Source: an uncultured Paracoccaceae bacterium (GTDB taxonomy: Bacteria > Pseudomonadota > Alphaproteobacteria > Rhodobacterales > Rhodobacteraceae). From it: a DNA stretch of 64,000 nt. The notes under the pieces were generated by a model that had not been told where the DNA came from, did no database searches, and saw nothing but the letters and a program-made list of their open reading frames with translations. The translations under genes and the position numbers were made by a program. The stretch covers positions 744,001 to 808,000 of the forward strand of contig CANMYO010000001.1 in NCBI GenBank assembly GCA_947502145.1, given 5' to 3'. Shown piece after piece: positions 25,019-34,401 of this stretch (positions are counted from its first letter, which is position 1; each line of letters opens with the position of its first letter).

Positions 25019-26590
25019 CTAGGTGTCAAACCCGCTGTCCACCAATGCCCGCGTAATCCGTTCCCGCATCTGGTGGTCTTCAAAAGGGAAGGCCTCGAAA
25101 AAGCGCGCGGTCGTGATGTCCGGGCGCCTCATCTTTGTGTTTTCGGCCCAAAACCGTGCCTTCTCGGCCTTGCCCGCGAGATTTAGAGACATCGCGGCGA
25201 CCTGACCCATCAGGTAATGCGCACCAGGCGCCTGTGCCGAACGTTGGCCCCATTGCCCTGCGGTCTCAAAGTCTCCATCGTTGCAATACGACAGTGTCTG
25301 AACGCCCAACATCGCATAGTGGAACGGGTCCAGCGGGCTGAGCGCCATGGCAATCTCATTGCCATCACGAACCGATTGGCTTTCTCCGCGCAGCGCGCTG
25401 ATCAGCGACTTTAGGTAATGTCCCTGTGCAAAGTTGGGTGAGATCGCGACACTGCGGTCCAGCCAGCCAACCGAGGCCGCGAGTTCGTTGCTCATCCACT
25501 TTGCCCGGGCCATGCAATAGCTGCAGAACGGGTCCAGCGCATCGAGTTCCAGGCTGCGTTCCGCGTGACTGAGTGCGAGCGCCTTGTCTGCCTCGCGGTC
25601 AGTGCCATAGCCCATGAACGCATTCTGAAATGCAACAAAAGACAAACCGGCATGGGCCCGTGCGAAATTTGGATCGAGTGAGACTGCCTGGGCAAAGTGC
25701 TCTGCCGCGATGAGATTGTCGCGCCGATTGTATCGGTGAATGTGCTGCAGACCGATATGATACTGCGCCCATGCGTCGAGCTGTTCGGGTGCGCGCGCGC
25801 GGGCTGCGTCTGCCTCGCTCTTTGACACTTGCAATTCCAATGCACCGATTACCTCTTTGAGGACAAGCTCGCGAAAAGCATGCATTTCGTCCAAGCTGCC
25901 GGAGTAGCGATCAGACCAGATCACTGTGCTGTCCTTCATGCGTGCAAGCTCGACCGTCACTGACAGTCTGGACCCAGAATGCTCCAGTGTCCCTGACAGG
26001 CAATAGCGCACACCCAGAAGGTTCTGGATTGCAGTGAAGTCGGGGGTTGCTTGCCGGAACCGGAATGATGAACCGCGCGCAATAATCGAGGCGAAACGTA
26101 GCCGTGACAATTCGGAGATCAGTTCGGCGGCGATGGCGTCGCCCAAGGGATCCGCCGTACCTGGAGATTGTAGCGCGATAAGCGGCAGGACAGCTATTGA
26201 GGGTTTACCAAAATGGGGTGAGGCGTGACTGTTGATTTCGGTGGAAAGGCCGTGTGCCTGAACGAAAGCGGGGCCAGACGTTTCCAATTGCACATCCGCA
26301 ACCATCCGAAAGCCTCGCCCGTGAAGGGTGCGAATAACCTTCTGATCCCTTCCTGTGTCACCCACGGCTTGCCGGGCTTCCTTAATCGATGTTGAAATGG
26401 CGGCGTCCGAAATCGCCAGTCCGTCCCAAACCTTCAGCACGATCTCGTCTTTGGAAACGATGCGGTCGGGATTCTCCGCCAGCAGATGCAGCAAGGCGAA
26501 AACCCGAGGCGCGACTTTGACCGGCTGTCCCTGGCAGATCAATTCTCCAGACTTCAAATCGAGCGAACAACTGGCAAAAACCATCTTCAT
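25019..26590 (-). CDS. Winged-helix/TPR transcriptional regulator (CadC/HilA-like)
   Basis: A 523-aa protein with start at MKMVFASCSLD (26590). Residues about 5-95 are an OmpR-type winged helix (VKVAPRVFALLHLLAENPDRIVSKDEI; IRTLHGRGFRMVADV). A middle part follows with SIAVLPL and a GVRYCLSGTLEHSGSRLSVTVEL module that occurs in FlgO/adenylyl-cyclase-associated proteins, then TPR-like repeats to the end. No membrane helix is visible, so it is a soluble version. It is divergent from the sulfotransferase-OsmC-monooxygenase group and is its likely regulator. Confidence 0.85.
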   Translation of the reverse strand: MKMVFASCSLDLKSGELICQGQPVKVAPRVFALLHLLAENPDRIVSKDEIVLKVWDGLAISDAAISTSIKEARQAVGDTGRDQKVIRTLHGRGFRMVADVQLETSGPAFVQAHGLSTEINSHASPHFGKPSIAVLPLIALQSPGTADPLGDAIAAELISELSRLRFASIIARGSSFRFRQATPDFTAIQNLLGVRYCLSGTLEHSGSRLSVTVELARMKDSTVIWSDRYSGSLDEMHAFRELVLKEVIGALELQVSKSEADAARARAPEQLDAWAQYHIGLQHIHRYNRRDNLIAAEHFAQAVSLDPNFARAHAGLSFVAFQNAFMGYGTDREADKALALSHAERSLELDALDPFCSYCMARAKWMSNELAASVGWLDRSVAISPNFAQGHYLKSLISALRGESQSVRDGNEIAMALSPLDPFHYAMLGVQTLSYCNDGDFETAGQWGQRSAQAPGAHYLMGQVAAMSLNLAGKAEKARFWAENTKMRRPDITTARFFEAFPFEDHQMRERITRALVDSGFDT

Positions 26591-26751
26591 GCCCGCGACC
26601 TTACCCAGTGGCTCAGAACTTTCCAAGAAATGCTCAGACTTGCCTCAAGCTTGGGGCGGGAGATTTCTGCAATTTCCTTTCATCGCAATCACCCGGGCCT
26701 ATCGCGCACAGACGCAAACAGGACCGGAACTATCGAAGAAGGGAAATGAAG

Positions 26752-27384
26752 ATGACACTTTCAATTTTGGGATTGGGGTTCGGACGCACCGGCACCGAAT
26801 CCCTGAAGAAGGCGCTTGAAATCCTGGGCTGTGGACCCTGTTATCACATGTTCGAGGTTCTGCCGCGTCAGGATCGCGTCGATGAGTGGGTCTCGCTGGT
26901 GCAGGGCAAATCACCCGACTGGGACAAGACGTTCGAGGGCTACCATGCAACCGTCGACTGGCCGGGCGCCTATTTCTGGCGCGAACTTTCGGCACATTAC
27001 AGCGATGCAAAGTTCATCCTGACCACGCGGGATCCCGAGCACTGGTACGAGAGTATGGCAAAAACGATCCTGCCTCTGCTGAAAGCTTCCTCCAGCGATC
27101 CGAACTCGCTCGCAAATCAGATGTTTATTACGCGAACTTTCGGTGGCAAGATCGACGACCGGGATCACGTGATCGACGTTTTCAAGCGGCACAACGCGGC
27201 GGTGAAAGCGGCAATTCCGGCCAGTCAGCTTCTGGAGCTTGAGGTCGGGGCAGGCTGGGAGCCACTCTGCGACTTCCTTGGCCTGGACGTGCCCGATGTG
27301 CCCTATCCCTGGGGAAACAGCACCGACGATTTTGACGGCAACATCGACCGCGCCACGGCCAAGCGCGAAGGCGTAGTGGCCTGA
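26752..27384 (+). CDS. Sulfotransferase-family protein (Sulfotransfer_4 type)
   Basis: The start MTLSILGLGF (26752) has AAGGGA 8 bp upstream; the ATG at 26746 is too close to that site. The 210-aa protein has a P-loop-like PAPS 5'-phosphosulfate site (LGLGFGRTGTESLKKALEIL) and the later KFILTTRDPEHWYESM, matching the 3'-phosphate-binding R-D-P-x-x-W pattern. Homologues transfer sulfate from PAPS to alcohols, but many bacterial members are uncharacterised. OsmC and flavin monooxygenase genes follow at 114 and 56 bp, possibly one transcription unit. Confidence 0.85.
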   Translation: MTLSILGLGFGRTGTESLKKALEILGCGPCYHMFEVLPRQDRVDEWVSLVQGKSPDWDKTFEGYHATVDWPGAYFWRELSAHYSDAKFILTTRDPEHWYESMAKTILPLLKASSSDPNSLANQMFITRTFGGKIDDRDHVIDVFKRHNAAVKAAIPASQLLELEVGAGWEPLCDFLGLDVPDVPYPWGNSTDDFDGNIDRATAKREGVVA

Positions 27385-27498
27385 CCTTTCTCAGATCAAC
27401 TTCTGTAGGGCGGCAACGCGCAGCGCTTAATTTTTCGGATCCGATTAAGGGTCCGGCTCAACCCGGTCGTCAACGGCCACACTGAATGGAGAAAAGAC

Positions 27499-28065
27499 AT
27501 GAAAACCGCAACATTGACAAAAGCCGCCGACAATGGCGTTAACGTCGAAGCCCTGTTGGGCGCTCGCGAGGCGCTGAAACAGGCACCTCCTGCTGCCCAG
27601 TTCACCTGGCGCGCGAACTGCCAATGGTTTGAGGGCGCACACAGCCGTTCGACGATCAATGGTTATTTCGGGCTCGGCGAAGAGCAAACTCGCGAAACCG
27701 GCTTTGATATCGAAAGCGACCACCCGGCGCTTTTCGCCGCAACAGACAATGCCGCGACGCCCCTTGAAATCGTCCTGGCTGCGCTCGCAAGTTGCCTTAC
27801 AGGCGGCGTCGCCTCGATCGCGCAGCATCGTGGCGTGCAATTGAACTCGGTTCATGTCGCGGTCGAAGGGGACATGGACATGTCTGGCGTCCTTGGCATC
27901 GATCCCGATGTCCGCAATGGCTTCAGTGCCATTCGCGTCAAATTCCACATTGATGCGGACGCCTCTGCGACCGAGATCGCGGGCATCGTCGCGCAATCTC
28001 AGAAGCGCTCGGCGGTTTACGACATCATCACCAACCCCGGCAACGTCCGCACGACGATTGCCTGA
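27499..28065 (+). CDS. OsmC-family protein lacking the second cysteine
   Basis: A 188-aa OsmC-fold protein with a GGGGAA-poor but recognisable start at ATG 27499 (GGAGAAAAGAC upstream). The first redox Cys is present (ALASCLTGGV), but the C-P-V position reads KRSAVYDIITN, so the classic two-Cys peroxidase cycle is not possible. Members of this type are often called OsmC-like or redox proteins of unknown activity. It lies between the sulfotransferase and the flavin monooxygenase genes. Confidence 0.85.
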   Translation: MKTATLTKAADNGVNVEALLGAREALKQAPPAAQFTWRANCQWFEGAHSRSTINGYFGLGEEQTRETGFDIESDHPALFAATDNAATPLEIVLAALASCLTGGVASIAQHRGVQLNSVHVAVEGDMDMSGVLGIDPDVRNGFSAIRVKFHIDADASATEIAGIVAQSQKRSAVYDIITNPGNVRTTIA

Positions 28066-28121
28066 ATGCCAAAGCTGCGGTGCCGGGCGACCGGCACCGC
28101 CTTGTCAAAGGAGCATGAACA

Positions 28122-29354
28122 ATGAGACGCACAACCGCCGTTATCATAGGCGCCGGACAATCCGGCCTCGCCATGAGTTTCGAATTGATGCAACGCGGCA
28201 TCGATCACATCGTCCTTGAGCGCGGCGAGGTTGCCAATTCCTGGCGATACGAGCGCTGGGACAGCCTCAAACTGCTTACCCCCAATCGGATGAATACCGT
28301 GCCGGGAATACCTTACGACGGACCCGACCCCGATGGCTTCATGAGTGTGTCGGGGTTGGTGGCGCGTTTCGACACCTGCCTGGCGCGCACATCCTTTCCT
28401 GTAAAGACCGGAACCACTGTACTCTCTGTTGTTCGATTGGACCGGGGCTACCGCATCCAGACCGATCAGGGAGCGCTGGAGGCCGAGGCTGTCGTGATGG
28501 CCACAGGGGCCTGCAATCACCCGAAAGTTCCCACTTTTGCTCAAACTGCCCCAGGCGACATCGTTCAGACTTCGCCCCTGCGCTACAAGCGGCCCTCAGA
28601 CCTGCCGGAGGGCAAATCATTGGTCGTGGGTGCATCTGCTTCCGGATTGCAACTGGCGCGCGAACTTCAGCTCTCCGGGCGTCAGGTCACTTTGGCCGTC
28701 GGAAATCACACCCGCATGCCACGTCGCTATCGAGGCCGCGATATTCTCGAATGGATGGGGCGCATCGGCGTGACCAGCACACTCTATTCGGACGTGCCCG
28801 ATCTCGACCGGGTCCGGCGCCTGCCGTCTCCAACGTTGACCGCCGATGAAACATTGGACATCAACACGCTTCAGACCCTAGGGGTAGAAGTTGTCGGTCG
28901 TTGCGTTGGTCTGGAGGGCGGTGAGGCGCATTTCGCAGGCAGTCTGGCGAATACCTGCGCCTTGGCGGACCTGAAGATGGACCGCTTGCTTGATACCATC
29001 GATGCCTTCACGACCCAAAAGGAATTTGGCGACAGTCCCTCAATTGACGCGCGCCCAGCGCCGACGCAACTTCCCGATGATCCGCGGCTGCGCATCGATC
29101 TGGCTCGGGAGGGATACACCTCGATCCTTTGGGCGACTGGGTTTGCGCCGGACTTCTCCTGGCTTCGGGCGCCGCATTTCGACACCAAAGGTCGGCTCAT
29201 GCACGATGGCGGCATCGTGGCCAAAGGCTTATACGTAATGGGTTTGCCCTACCTCCGCTATCGGCGCTCAACCCTGCTATACGGCGCGAACGACGACGCG
29301 AATGTCCTTGCAAACCATATGCAGCTTGGATTCAAGAGCGTTTGTGCTGCCTAG
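28122..29354 (+). CDS. Flavin-dependent monooxygenase/oxidoreductase (FMO-like)
   Basis: A 410-aa protein with an FAD dinucleotide fold at the N-terminus (VIIGAGQSGLAMSFELMQRG) and a second, NAD(P)-binding fold at about residue 170 (LVVGASASGLQLARELQ). The ATGATG-like motif before the FAD C-terminal part reads ILWATGFAPDFSWL. Similar proteins are annotated as flavoproteins of the CzcO/FMO type that oxygenate N, S or carbonyl centres. It closes the sulfotransferase-OsmC-FMO row. Substrate unknown. Confidence 0.87.
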   Translation: MRRTTAVIIGAGQSGLAMSFELMQRGIDHIVLERGEVANSWRYERWDSLKLLTPNRMNTVPGIPYDGPDPDGFMSVSGLVARFDTCLARTSFPVKTGTTVLSVVRLDRGYRIQTDQGALEAEAVVMATGACNHPKVPTFAQTAPGDIVQTSPLRYKRPSDLPEGKSLVVGASASGLQLARELQLSGRQVTLAVGNHTRMPRRYRGRDILEWMGRIGVTSTLYSDVPDLDRVRRLPSPTLTADETLDINTLQTLGVEVVGRCVGLEGGEAHFAGSLANTCALADLKMDRLLDTIDAFTTQKEFGDSPSIDARPAPTQLPDDPRLRIDLAREGYTSILWATGFAPDFSWLRAPHFDTKGRLMHDGGIVAKGLYVMGLPYLRYRRSTLLYGANDDANVLANHMQLGFKSVCAA

Positions 29355-29850
29355 GATGCCCAATCGAAACCCATCAATTCTCGTCGTCTTGGCGCTCCTA
29401 GCGGTAGCGAGGCCACCCGCTGATAAGGAATGATTTCTTGCAATCGATCAGCTTCAGAACAGAAAGCTACGTTTAGAGGAAGGGAGAATCTGTGTCTCCT
29501 GTGAGGCGACATCGGGGAAATGAGTGACAGTGCGAATGCCCTGCGCGTTCGGCGTCTCGTTGCTGTGAATCGCGTTCTTGCAGCGAAGGCCGGCATTGCG
29601 GGCTGCGACTGCGCCATCCCAGCATATGTTCGAGTGTCCGGTATGGCCTAAAAGAGCGTGAGTTCACTACCCCCGAGATTTAGCGGCGCAGCAAATGGCA
29701 GGTTCCGTTGGCCGCACCGTAGCATTTTTACCAGTCGCTTAAAGGCAGGCCCGGTTAAGGTGACCCTTCCGATAGGCAATCTTGCCCATCCCATTCAGCG
29801 AGAGCGCCAATAGGCTCTTATCATTGCAATTGGGAAAGGCAGGAAACAGG
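29355..29850. other. 496-bp gap without a supported gene
   Basis: Short ORFs on both strands here have no ribosome site or recognisable family. The promoter of the small secreted protein at 29851 should lie at its right end. I see no repeat or hairpin worth naming. Confidence 0.35.
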
Positions 29851-30093
29851 ATGACCTACCGACTCAATACGAATACCAAAGAAAAGTTGAAGCGGACGGC
29901 CATAGTGGCAGCCGCAGCTCTGACGGCCCACTTGGGATACGTGACGGCTGCGCAGGCATTTTCATCATTACCGACCCCCAGCTTTCCACCTGAAGGGACA
30001 TTTTCGAGTGAGAATGGTGATCCTTGCGATCTGATTTGCACGATCGGAACCGCGCAGTCTGACGGCCATGGGCGGCGGGGGGCTGAAGAATGA
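29851..30093 (+). CDS. Small secreted protein, 80 aa, unknown
   Basis: The start MTYRLNTNTKEK (29851) is preceded by AGGAAACAGG; the track ORF starts 23 codons early. Residues about 14-36 form a signal peptide (RTAIVAAAALTAHLGYVTAAQA-F) and the mature part is only about 45 residues, Pro/Ser-rich with two cysteines (DPCDLICTIG) that could form a disulfide. I recognise no family. The gene may be coupled to an overlapping 79-codon ORF (ATGA) directly downstream. Confidence 0.55.
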   Translation: MTYRLNTNTKEKLKRTAIVAAAALTAHLGYVTAAQAFSSLPTPSFPPEGTFSSENGDPCDLICTIGTAQSDGHGRRGAEE

Positions 30094-30329
30094 GTGTGCG
30101 ATCATGGAAACCTTTCAGCGCGCATGAATGCATCCGTGGTCCGTTGCGGCCCGTCTTCGTTTCGGACATTGAGTCAATCGCATTCAGTCCGAATGCGCAT
30201 TGTCCAAATGCCTTGTCGATCGCGGTGCAGACCCGACGTGCGCGGAGCATTCGCACAAATTGCCATACGAAAAAATCCACCGGCATCATCGAAATGGGGC
30301 CAGCGTCAGAGCCGGTGTGGTCGCCGTGA
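30090..30329 (+). CDS. Possible small hypothetical protein, 79 aa
   Basis: The ATG overlaps the stop of the preceding small secreted-protein gene (ATGA), the only support for it. The sequence (MSVRSWKPFSAHECIRG...) has three cysteines, no membrane segment and no recognised family. The composition could be that of a shadow ORF. Confidence 0.25.
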   Translation: MSVRSWKPFSAHECIRGPLRPVFVSDIESIAFSPNAHCPNALSIAVQTRRARSIRTNCHTKKSTGIIEMGPASEPVWSP

Positions 30330-30373
30330 GACATGTCGCATTGAAATACGAAGCGTCACTTCACCACCATGTT

Positions 30374-31601
30374 TCAGAGGTCGTCGATAGCACTGATGAA
30401 CTTTGGATCGGGGCCCTCAAATATCGAACTGCTCGTCTGAAATACGGCCAAAGCATCCGTCAATGCACGAACGGAACTGACACCGACCTTCTCAAAAATG
30501 ACCCGGATCTGATTTCGGACTGTCTTTTCAGATCTACGCGACGCGATGGCGATTTCTCGTGGTATTTGCCCTGCGACAAGCAACCGGACGAATTTCGGCT
30601 TCGCGCGCGCTCAAATCAAAGACATCCTGAATCATCTCTTTATTGATGCCTGCGTTTTCGTTCGCGCCCACAAAGATCGCCAGCAGCGGTCGGTCCTCGA
30701 ACACGTCCTGATCGACCGCAAAGTCCGACCGCATCGCCGCGCGGAATGGTACAAGGCAAAGCGACACCGGATCACCCGACGTTTCAACGCGCAGCCCGCG
30801 CGGCGTCTGGTCGGCCATCGTCTCCCGCAGGCAGCCAAGGAATATATCACGACTGGACTCGCAGGTCAGCGACAGCCGCTCCATGCCAGCGCGAAAAATA
30901 AAGCCCCGATCCAGCATTTTCTGGCCTGCATTGTTGGCAAATTGGAGCCGCGCCGCACCATCGGTTATCAAGGTTGGCAGCGCAATCGCATCCATGAAGC
31001 CCGAGCAGGTCTCGGCCGCGTCGCGTGCAATCGCCAGAGCCCGAGCAAAACGGGCTGCGCGCACGATATGGGGCGACAGGAACTGCAATGCAGAAGCCAA
31101 CCCGTCGGAATCCTTCTCGACCGGGTCGCGCTCGTTTTCCATGAAGATCATCACTGCGGCACGGCTGCCGTTCTTGGCAAACCGCAAGGTCGTCCAATGT
31201 CCAAGACCAATAGGACGACAGTAAAGCCGATAGGTTCCGCCGCTTCGGAATTCCTCTTCCGTGAGCAAGTCACGCGACTGCAGAACGACGGTGTTTCGAC
31301 CCTGGGCGCGCCGATGGACCAGCCGTCGATTGGCGCGATTTTCATCGGCCTGTTCGAGCAATCGACCGTCGTCGGAGGCCAATTTGCGGAAGAACCGAAG
31401 TTGAAAGTCATCAAACCCGACATGCGCATACCTACCAAAAATGTTTTCGTTTTCGTAAGTCTGGATGCCGCCAACAAAGCCGGGAAAGGCATCAACGACA
31501 TAGGCCATGAAACGCGACCACGGTTCTTTCTCCAGTGCGGAATCGTAGACAAGGCCGATAACTTCGCTCACGTTTTCGGGGTCGTTCACGTTCCATCGCA
31601 T
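30374..31601 (-). pseudogene. LuxR-family regulator, frameshifted in the HTH domain
   Basis: The N-terminal 330 residues (from MRWNVNDPENVSEVIGL, 31601) form a sensor-like region in one frame, ending DVFDLSAREAEIRP, the start of a LuxR helix-turn-helix. The rest of that domain (LLVAGQIPREIAIASRRSEKTVRNQIRVIFEKVGVSSVRAL) is in the next frame, recorded separately as 30374-30583. One extra base near 30590-30597 (CGTCCGGTTGCTT) explains it: removing a G restores R-P-L-L-V-A-G. Either the gene is newly inactivated or the base is a sequencing error. The product would bind DNA if repaired. Confidence 0.8.
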
Positions 31602-31780
31602 CCAGGTTCCCCCACGGCCAATTGCTGGCAGGTGCACTCCCCCATCTCCAATCGCGCGGGATGAACCCGACGCCAGAACGAGGTTTGACACATGGCCACA
31701 GCCCATTCCCTGACACCACTCTATACCACACCGACAAGGGTTCTTGTCAGTCTCAGACGGACGCCGCTCTGGGTGCAGCT

Positions 31781-32119
31781 ATGGATGACGCTGATCCTGA
31801 ACCCAACCAATCTCGGTACGTTGTTCTTTCCGGATCAACCGCTGCCCTGTCGATTTTCCTGATCGGCAATCTGGCAATGGTCATCGTGGGCATCTGGGTC
31901 GCATGCATTGGAGGGACGACGAAGCTCATGTCATTGCCGCGTCTGCCGTGCCGCGTTGTGTTGTTTGGGCTTATCCGGGTGGCCTTGAACCGGTTCGGAT
32001 CGTCGTTCACGCCCTACGCGATGTATCTGGCACTGCTGTTTGCAGTCAATCTCGTGGGATTCGCGCTGGATGCTTGTGCATGCTTGTCGTGGTGGAAGGG
32101 TGACCGGGCCGTCCTTTGA
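31781..32119 (+). CDS. Possible small membrane protein, unknown
   Basis: From MDDADPEPNQSRYVVL (31781) the ORF gives 112 aa with two or three hydrophobic stretches (STAALSIFLIGNLAMVIVGIW; SFTPYAMYLALLFAVNLVGF). There is no clear ribosome site and no family match. The track ORF starts at 31622 with non-membrane sequence. It lies between a frameshifted regulator and an IS-disrupted gene, so it may be a remnant. Confidence 0.35.
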   Translation: MDDADPEPNQSRYVVLSGSTAALSIFLIGNLAMVIVGIWVACIGGTTKLMSLPRLPCRVVLFGLIRVALNRFGSSFTPYAMYLALLFAVNLVGFALDACACLSWWKGDRAVL

Positions 32120-32153
32120 TTGACGCAATACTTAGAAAAAGAAAGGATATGAC

Positions 32154-32330
32154 ATGGAAAGGGTACTGAAATTTTCATGCCGGTGCGGCCAGATTCGTGC
32201 GCAAGTGCGCGCAAATCGGCGATCAGGTATTCGTACGCGGTGCCATTGCATCCTTTGTCATCAGGCCATGACTCACTTCGGCCTATGTTCGGACCTGTCC
32301 CTTTTTTATGCCGCTCCGAGTGCTCGATTG
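32154..32330 (+). pseudogene. GFA/DUF6151-like gene truncated by an IS3 element
   Basis: The first about 50 codons after AGAAAGGA read MERVLKFSCRCGQIRAQV...CHCILCHQAMTHFG, the start of a small zinc-binding protein of the GFA/DUF6151 type (C-x-C near the N-terminus, then C-H-C-x-x-C). The frame then enters the end of the IS3 copy, so the C-terminal two thirds are gone. No matching 3' part is visible beyond the element. Confidence 0.6.
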
Positions 32331-32332
32331 GG

Positions 32333-33410
32333 TCACTTGCCGCTCGAATGCGACGGGGCTTTCCTGCCCAAGGCTGAGTGGCGTCGGTGTGGACTGTGGA
32401 AGCCGTTGATGTATTCGAAAATCGCCATCTTAGCCTGCCGCCGTGTTTCCCGTGACCTTTCCCAGATCAGCTCTGCCTTGATGGGTTTGAAGGAGGTTTC
32501 GACGGCGGTGTTGTCGCAGCAATTGCCCTTGCCGCGCGTCGACAAGCTGAACCCGTGCTGGCGCAAGATCTTCTGATATCGTGTGAACAACATTGGCTGC
32601 CGCGATCCGCATGGTGGATGCAGTCTTGCGGCGGTGACCGGAATGCAATCGCCATCTTCGGCGCCCTGATCGCCAGATCGCGTTTCATGCGGTTACTGAC
32701 AGCCCAACCAATGACGCGCCTTGAATGCAGGTCGATGATGACAGCCAGATAAAGCCAGCCCGCACGGGTCCAGACATAGCTGATGTCGCCCGCCCATTTC
32801 TGGTTTGGTGCATCTGCCATGAAGTCACGATCCATCAGATTTGGCGCGATGTTGAACTTGTGATCGCTATCGGTTGTCACCTTGTGTTTGCGGGTTCTGA
32901 CAACAGATATGCCGTTCTGGCGCATCAGACGGCCAACGCGGCGATGGTCCACATCCACTGCCCAGGCTGAGGCGCGACCGTTCTTTGACATGCGCCAGTG
33001 TGACCAGATCAGATCGCTGTTTGCGGCTGGCTGGGCGGCTTTGAATTGCACGTCATCCACATGTGCTGACGCCAACGACATCACACAGCCGATTGGCTGG
33101 GAAATCGGTCCCATGTTCTTCGACAAACCCAAATCTCACTGTTTTGGACCCGCGAAGAACTGGGTCGCCATTCCTAAGATCGCCCTCTGCTGCTTCAGGA
33201 GCCAGTTCTCCCGTCGAAGTCGGCCATTCTCGCGAGCCGGGCCAAAACTTCCTTCGACACCACATCCGTGTCTCAGTGAGCTGTGATCCATGTGTTCAAC
33301 GTCGACATCCCGACGTCTGGATCATCAGCCACCTGCTGACAGGTCAGCCCGCTGGTCAGCGCGATCCGCACCGCATCTTTGCGAAATTCTTCCGTCCGGT
33401 TCATCCCCAT
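32333..33410 (-). mobile_element. Dead IS3-family insertion sequence (orfA/orfB)
   Basis: OrfA starts at ATG 33410 after GGAGG (MGMNRTEEFRKDAVRIALTSGLT, a helix-turn-helix) but meets TGA after 45 codons (TWITAH*), where relatives have Arg. The leucine-zipper region follows in frame. OrfB has the catalytic core with DFMADAPNQKWAGDISYVWT and LYLAVIIDLHSRRVIGW, then loses a base at CSHD (about 32590). Its end (SGKGNC-like, VETSFKPIKAELIW, RRHSALGRKAP) is in another frame, 32333-32593. No terminal repeats could be defined. It interrupts the GFA-like gene. Confidence 0.88.
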
Positions 33411-33663
33411 AGCTCGCCTCCTTTGATGCAATAAATGCTATCAACGGAACGGCATCAAACCGCGACACGTCCGACGATTATCCCACAAGAGACATCTCTC
33501 ATTTCTACATTCGGCTAAGAGGACAGCCAAATAGCCCAGTTTAAAGGGCGACTTTCATTCAACGCTTTTATTTTGAAGTTGAATTATCGGTGGAAGGCGC
33601 AAGAAACGGTATGACACGGGCGCCGTTGCGCGCTCAATTTGCGCTCAAAATTTGGAGCGCTAC

Positions 33664-34383
33664 ATGACACATTTCTTGTTGATACACGGCAGTTGGCACG
33701 GGGCATGGTGCTGGCATAAAATCGCACCACGTCTGACCGGGTTCGGGCATTCCGTGACTGTGCCGGACCTTCTGGGACGAGGCGCTCGCCGGCGGCCAGC
33801 TCAGCTGATCAGCCTCAGGGCGATGGCGCACGACATCGGCAAACATCTTCGAACGGATCAGAAAACAACCCTTGTGGTGCACAGCCGTTATGGCATTTTG
33901 GCATCGACCCTGTCGGATATGTTTCCCGACCGGATCGAGCGGGTCGTCTATCTGGCCTCGTTCATGATCGCGGACCGGCAGAGGGCGGCGGGATATTTCC
34001 GGGCAGACAAAGCGTCGGTCCTGACGCCGTATGTATCGATCAGCAAATCAGGAATGTGGGATGCGCTTCACCCCGACATCTATCGAGAAGGCTTGTACCA
34101 CGACTGCTCTGACGACGATGTTGCGCTTGCCAGCAGCCTACTGTGCCGCGAACCGCTGCGCCCGGCGCTGACAAGGCTCAGACTGTCGAAGGAGCGATAT
34201 GGGACCGTTCCGCGCGCCTATATCCGCCTGACAGAAGACCGGGCGGTCACGATTGGGCTCCAGGACAAGTGCATTGATTTTGTCGGGGTTGATCGCGTCG
34301 AGAGCCTCCAGGCGAGCCATTCGGCCTATTTTTCGAAGCCGGACGCGCTGTGCCAGAAGATCTTGGCCGTGTGCAGGCCGTAA
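33664..34383 (+). CDS. Alpha/beta hydrolase with altered nucleophile elbow
   Basis: The start MTHFLLIHGSWHGAWCW (33664) has GGAG 7 bp upstream. The 239-aa protein is of the esterase/MenH-like type with an oxyanion HGSWHG motif and a terminal-part His (LQASHSAYFSKPD) typical of the salicylate/pyrethroid-esterase group. The nucleophile elbow reads VVHSRYGIL rather than GHSxGG, so the serine remains but the Gly positions are changed. The gene is single; it may be active with altered geometry or decaying. Substrate unknown. Confidence 0.8.
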   Translation: MTHFLLIHGSWHGAWCWHKIAPRLTGFGHSVTVPDLLGRGARRRPAQLISLRAMAHDIGKHLRTDQKTTLVVHSRYGILASTLSDMFPDRIERVVYLASFMIADRQRAAGYFRADKASVLTPYVSISKSGMWDALHPDIYREGLYHDCSDDDVALASSLLCREPLRPALTRLRLSKERYGTVPRAYIRLTEDRAVTIGLQDKCIDFVGVDRVESLQASHSAYFSKPDALCQKILAVCRP

Positions 34384-34401
34384 AGTTGCGCAATGAGCTT
34401 T

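Noticed and set aside
30546-31664. 372-codon plus-strand ORF
   Set aside because: Antisense to the LuxR-like gene; the minus strand carries recognisable HTH and sensor sequence.
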